A DNA stretch of 9,125 bases. Source: JBOGJI01 sp050747865. Lineage in GTDB: Bacteria; Acidobacteriota; Thermoanaerobaculia; Multivoradales; JAHEKO01. The stretch spans positions 1-9,125 of the forward strand of contig JBOGJI010000171.1 of NCBI GenBank assembly GCA_050747865.1, read 5' to 3'. The notes beneath the pieces were generated by a model. The model was not told the origin of the DNA. It did no database searches and saw only the letters and a program-made list of their open reading frames with translations. This document shows, one piece after another, positions 7,066-9,125 of the stretch. Made by a program: the position numbers and the translations under genes. The stretch's first letter is position 1. Each line of letters starts with the position of its first letter.

Positions 7066-7458
7066 CTACTGCCAGTCCTCCAGGCGCAATCCCGGAACAC
7101 GGCCGAACTCGTTGGTATTGTGCGTCACGAGAACCAGCTCGCGCGCCCTGGCCTGGCCCGCGATCAGCACGTCGTACGGTCCAATCGGCGTTCCCTGCTT
7201 TGCCAGGAGGGCCCGGACCTCTCCCGCCTGCCGTGCGTCCTCGTGATCGAACTCCACGACTTCGAATTGGAGCGCGTCGACGAGGGCTACATTGCGCCTC
7301 GCCCGCTGGCTCTTGAATGCGCCGTAGTAGAGCTCATGCGCGACGACCGCCGAGATGCCGACGTCCCGAGGTCGTTGCTGCCTTGCCCGCTGTGCCGTCG
7401 CGGAGTCGACGTCGTTCAAGAGCGCGATGACGGCGTTGGCGTCCAGCAGATACTTCAT
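7066..7458 (-). CDS. vapC: VapC-type PIN domain ribonuclease toxin
   Basis: This is the toxin of a type II toxin-antitoxin pair, a Mg-dependent RNase of the PIN fold that usually cuts tRNA or rRNA. It has 130 residues, normal for the family. Acidic active-site residues are visible: D6 in YLLDANAVI, E42 in VVAHELYYG and D96 in PIGPYDVLIAGQA. The C-terminal motif VTHNTNEFGRVPGL (111-124) is typical, with N114 and E117 near the fourth metal position. Its ATG overlaps the TGA of the upstream vapB (ATGA at 7458-7455), so translation is coupled. It converges on the helicase gene with a 38-base gap that has no clear terminator. The target RNA cannot be read from sequence. Confidence 0.94.
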   Translation of the reverse strand: MKYLLDANAVIALLNDVDSATAQRARQQRPRDVGISAVVAHELYYGAFKSQRARRNVALVDALQFEVVEFDHEDARQAGEVRALLAKQGTPIGPYDVLIAGQARARELVLVTHNTNEFGRVPGLRLEDWQ

Positions 7459-7703
7459 CTCGAGAAGAGCTTCTCGAGGCCGGGCCGTTCAGTCGGCTCG
7501 GGCTGCTCTCGCACCGCCGCGACGAAGTCGTCGTCCAGAGCACCGGCTATTTCATCGAGCCACGCCCACGATTCCGGAATCGGCTCCAGGACTAGCGTGC
7601 TCCCTCGCCGCGCAATCCGCACCTCCTGTCCCTCGACCCGAAACGCCTTCGGCAGCCTCACCGCCTGCGAGCGCCCCGACCAGAAAACCTTGGCTGTCTT
7701 CAT
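7455..7703 (-). CDS. vapB: VapB-type antitoxin, SpoVT/AbrB DNA-binding domain
   Basis: This is the 82-residue antitoxin partner of VapC. Residues 2-40 are the swapped-hairpin AbrB-like DNA-binding domain, with the family pattern AKVFWSGRSQAVRLPKAFR and then VRIARRG-STLVLEP. The C-terminal 40 residues, ending PGLEKLFSR, would wrap the toxin and block its active site. The start at 7703 is chosen because GGAGG lies five to six bases upstream and family members begin at this MKTAKVF-type N-terminus. An in-frame ATG at 7727 would add eight residues and has no such site. Complexes of this family bind their own promoter, so autoregulation is likely. Confidence 0.93.
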   Translation of the reverse strand: MKTAKVFWSGRSQAVRLPKAFRVEGQEVRIARRGSTLVLEPIPESWAWLDEIAGALDDDFVAAVREQPEPTERPGLEKLFSR

Positions 7704-7713
7704 GGCGTCCTCC

Positions 7714-7740
7714 AAAGTATATGCCAATGATATGTATCAC
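7714..7740 (-). promoter_or_regulatory. Candidate vapBC promoter/operator
   Basis: This is an AT-rich island in a GC-rich setting, just upstream of the vapB ribosome binding site. On the minus strand TATCAT (7732-7727) is a five-of-six match to a -10 box and would give a leader of about 17 bases. No good -35 box is seen. ATATG occurs twice, at 7719-7723 and 7730-7734, eleven bases apart or about one helical turn. That would suit binding of the VapB dimer or VapBC complex. The assignment rests on position and composition only. Confidence 0.42.
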
Positions 7741-7807
7741 GGATCTCTCTTCGCCGCAACCCATGCTGCGCTCACGGAGCCCGGCAGCAGCCATTGACAG
7801 ACTCGCT

Positions 7808-8020
7808 TCAGAGCCGCGGGGCCTTCTTCACACACCCTGACGGCCGGGACGCCCCAGCTCGCCACTGCTGCTGCAGGTGCTCGGCCACGCGCCCCATCTC
7901 TTCCAGCCAGTCCAGCCGTTCACTCAGCGTCAGGCTCGCGCTCATCAGCAGGGTCGACTCCGATGCTCCCTCCCAGGTCGCCGCCTGCCACGGGTCTCGG
8001 TCGCGTCGCTTCCGGGCCAT
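7808..8020 (-). CDS. Small conserved-looking protein of unknown function (70 aa)
   Basis: I cannot assign this protein to a named family. It has a basic N-terminus (MARKRRDRDPW), then WQAATWEGA, then an amphipathic helix-like stretch TLSERLDWLEEMGRVAEHLQ (31-50), and a basic tail. From memory, short proteins with the pattern basic-DPW-ATWEG-helix with LEE are found beside small nucleotidyltransferases in many bacteria. That is recollection and was not checked. It faces the nucleotidyltransferase gene divergently across 52 bases. The start at 8020 is preferred over longer frames because the pattern begins there; AGTGGAC just upstream is a weak ribosome binding site. The frame opposite it on the plus strand is not protein-like. 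Its stop lies about 100 bases before vapB, so readthrough into vapBC is possible. Confidence 0.62.
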   Translation of the reverse strand: MARKRRDRDPWQAATWEGASESTLLMSASLTLSERLDWLEEMGRVAEHLQQQWRAGASRPSGCVKKAPRL

Positions 8021-8035
8021 GTCCACTACGCTAGC

Positions 8036-8047
8036 ATCGCCGGCGAT
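8036..8047. promoter_or_regulatory. Perfect 12-bp palindrome in a divergent spacer
   Basis: ATCGCCGGCGAT reads the same on both strands. It sits in the 52-base space between the divergent starts at 8020 (-) and 8073 (+). The position suits an operator controlling both genes. Short GC-rich palindromes also arise by chance in such DNA, so the assignment is tentative. Confidence 0.3.
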
Positions 8048-8072
8048 CAGCGTCCTCGGGGATACAACGGCC

Positions 8073-8570
8073 GTGGAACGCAAGAGCATCGAAACCGTCT
8101 TCCGCGCGCTCAACGAGCTCGAGGTCCGCTACCTCGTCGCCGGTGGCCTGGCCGTACTGGCCCACGGTGCCGCCCGCCTGACCCAGGACATCGATCTCAT
8201 CGTGGCGCTCGAGCCGGACAACGCCGCGCGAGCGCTGCAAGCTCTCTCGCGGCTCGACTACCGGCCGCTCGTTCCCGTGGCGCTCGAAGACTTCGCCCGA
8301 CCCGAGCTGCGGCAGACCTGGATCGAGGAGAAGGGTGCCAAGGTCTTCCAGCTCGTCAGTGAAGCGCACAAGACCGCTCGCGTGGATCTCTTCCTCGAAG
8401 AGCCGTTCGATTTCGACGCCACCTGGAGTCGCGCCTACTGGGCGGAGGTGGCGCCGGGGCTGCGGGTCTCCTTCGTCGGTCTCGACGACCTCATCGCGAT
8501 GAAGGAAGCGGCCGGCCGGCCGCAGGACCTGCTCGACGTCACGAACCTGCTCCGGCTGCAAGGCCGCTGA
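8073..8570 (+). CDS. Small nucleotidyltransferase (AbiEii/DUF6036-like)
   Basis: This is a 165-residue member of the Pol beta-like nucleotidyltransferase fold. The glycine pair and active-site acids are visible: AGGLAVLAHGAARLTQDID (23-41) gives G24, G25, D39 and D41, and ARVDLFLE (102-109) gives the third acid D105. The end (VGLDDLIAMKEAAGRPQDLLDV) is the usual C-terminal signature of small proteins annotated as nucleotidyl transferase AbiEii or DUF6036. Such proteins can be toxins of type IV-like or RNA-modifying systems, but the substrate here is unknown. The GTG at 8073 (VERKSIETVFRAL) is chosen because family homology starts there. GGGGAT at 8058-8063 could be the ribosome binding site. 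An in-frame ATG at 8019 would overlap the start of the divergent gene. There is no HEPN partner beside it. Confidence 0.85.
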   Translation: MERKSIETVFRALNELEVRYLVAGGLAVLAHGAARLTQDIDLIVALEPDNAARALQALSRLDYRPLVPVALEDFARPELRQTWIEEKGAKVFQLVSEAHKTARVDLFLEEPFDFDATWSRAYWAEVAPGLRVSFVGLDDLIAMKEAAGRPQDLLDVTNLLRLQGR

Positions 8571-8577
8571 CCTTCGG

Positions 8578-8610
8578 CTGACAGAATCCGGCAGTCGCCG
8601 CTGATAGACT
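8578..8610 (+). promoter_or_regulatory. Candidate promoter upstream of the hsdM remnant
   Basis: CTGACA at 8578-8583 resembles a -35 box, and GATAGACT at 8603-8610 could hold a -10 box. The spacing of 19 bases or more is longer than ideal. It lies just after the nucleotidyltransferase stop and about 120 bases before the hsdM start. The rest of 8611-8716 shows no feature I can support. Confidence 0.3.
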
Positions 8611-8727
8611 CCCCGGCGTCATCGAAATGCGGAAGCGGGTGGTCCTGGAGCGGGAAGGTGGGGGTTCTGCCCGAGGGCGTGGCAGCAGACTCGCGGAGCA
8701 CGACCGTCCGTAGCCCGGAGGGAGACC

Positions 8728-8883
8728 TTGGCCAAGCGCAAGAAGAGCTCGACCGCGAAGAAGAGCACCGGCGCCACCGTCGGCTACGAGGCCCAGCTCT
8801 GGCAGATGGCCGACGCGCTGCGCGGCAGCATGGACGCCGCCGAATACAAGCACGTCGTCCTCGGGCTGATCTTCCTCAAGTAA
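8728..8883 (+). pseudogene. hsdM: N-terminal remnant of type I methyltransferase subunit HsdM
   Basis: A strong ribosome binding site (GGAGG at 8717-8721, six-base spacer) leads into a TTG start. The 51-residue product has a lysine-rich leader (MAKRKKSSTAKK) and then YEAQLWQMADALRGSMDAAE followed by YKHVVLGLIFLK. This is the conserved start of HsdM, the DNA methyltransferase subunit of type I restriction-modification systems. Full members continue LKYISDAFE and run to about 500 residues or more. Here a TAA stops the frame right after LK. None of the SAM-binding or NPPF catalytic region follows. The methyltransferase is therefore not encoded, although the start signals are intact and a short peptide could still be made. 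Confidence 0.85.
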
Positions 8884-9125
8884 TGTCTGCCGCCGCGGGC
8901 CTGGCGAAGCCCGACATCTCGATCCTGTCCGACGAGTTCCTAGCCGAGGTGCGCGAGCTGCCCCATAGAAACCTGGCGGTCGAGCTGCTGCGGAAGCTGC
9001 TGACCGACGAGATCAGGACCCGGTCGCGCCGCAACCTCGTCAAGTCACGGGCGTTCTCCGAGATGCTCGAGCGCTCGTTGCGCAAGTACCAGAGTCGGGC
9101 GATCGAGACGGCGGCGGTCATCGAG
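8883..9125 (+). pseudogene. hsdR: C-terminal fragment of type I restriction subunit HsdR (DUF3387), runs off the window
   Basis: From the ATG at 8883-8885, which overlaps the hsdM remnant's TAA by one base (TAATG), 81 codons are open to the window end. They read SAAAGLAKPDISILSDEFL, then NLAVELLRKLL, RSRRNLVKSRAFSEMLE and KYQSRAIETAAVIE. This is the DUF3387 helical region near the C-terminus of HsdR, the ATP-driven translocase and nuclease subunit. The nuclease and helicase domains, several hundred residues that should precede it, are missing. It is in a different frame from the hsdM piece. The most likely reading is a deletion that joined the start of hsdM to the end of hsdR. A downstream part of the locus may remain beyond the window. 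Confidence 0.83.

Noticed and set aside
7794..8072. Long N-terminal extension of the nucleotidyltransferase to an ATG at 7794.
   Set aside because: The added residues are Ser/Arg/Cys-rich with no family match and lie antisense to the 70-residue frame, and homology begins at about 8073.
8506..8522. AAGCGGCCGGCCGGCCG run resembling the ends of the repeat.
   Set aside because: It encodes the conserved EAAGRP of the nucleotidyltransferase and matches neither the core nor the rest of the repeat.
8627..8713. Small plus-strand frame of 28 codons upstream of the hsdM remnant.
   Set aside because: It has no ribosome binding site, an Arg/Gly-rich product and no recognisable feature. It is more likely leader sequence.
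8876..9121. Minus-strand frame opposite the hsdR fragment.
   Set aside because: The plus-strand frame has a clear DUF3387 pattern, and the minus frame is Ser/Arg-rich without motifs.
1..9125. CRISPR array, tRNA or rRNA genes, integrase or transposase.
   Set aside because: I saw no regularly spaced direct repeats, no cloverleaf or rRNA-like sequence, and no frame with integrase or transposase motifs.

Overview
The window is very GC-rich, with strong G/C bias at third codon positions. The gene complement is that of an environmental Gram-negative-type bacterium. An Acidobacteriota or other deep-branching high-GC lineage is an impression only, because no marker gene here fixes the taxonomy.

Region 1 (1-3502) is housekeeping and envelope. 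A long-form membrane signal peptide peptidase (sppA, 131-1876, +) converges on a minus-strand pair: an exported isoaspartyl peptidase/L-asparaginase followed by the hydroperoxide reductase osmC. The ribosome binding site of osmC is built into the stop codon of the asparaginase gene. The whole sppA/osmC intergenic space is filled by a hairpin-rich repeat. A possible divergent gene start sits at the left edge (80-1, -).

Region 2 (3594-4048) is a degraded stretch. It holds the C-terminal stub of a DUF11-type surface protein with a membrane anchor, then about 140 bases without a recognisable gene.

Region 3 (4049-7027) is one large ORF of 992 residues. Its first part is an MrfA/YprA-like superfamily 2 helicase with a four-cysteine zinc site. 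Its last part is an MrfB/YprB-like DEDD exonuclease. In Bacillus subtilis these are two separate, adjacent proteins (MrfA and MrfB) that act together in repair of mitomycin C damage. Here they are joined in frame, and most of the roughly 55-residue joint is encoded by a second, inverted copy of the repeat found between sppA and osmC.

Region 4 (7066-9125) is accessory DNA. It has a complete VapBC toxin-antitoxin pair, an unnamed 70-residue ORF, a divergent small nucleotidyltransferase, and the scar of a type I restriction-modification locus. In the scar, the first 51 codons of hsdM are followed at once, in another frame, by the C-terminal part of hsdR, with the rest of hsdM, hsdS and most of hsdR missing.

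The most notable signals are the repeat family, its use as the coding linker of a helicase-exonuclease fusion, and the hsdM'-'hsdR scar.
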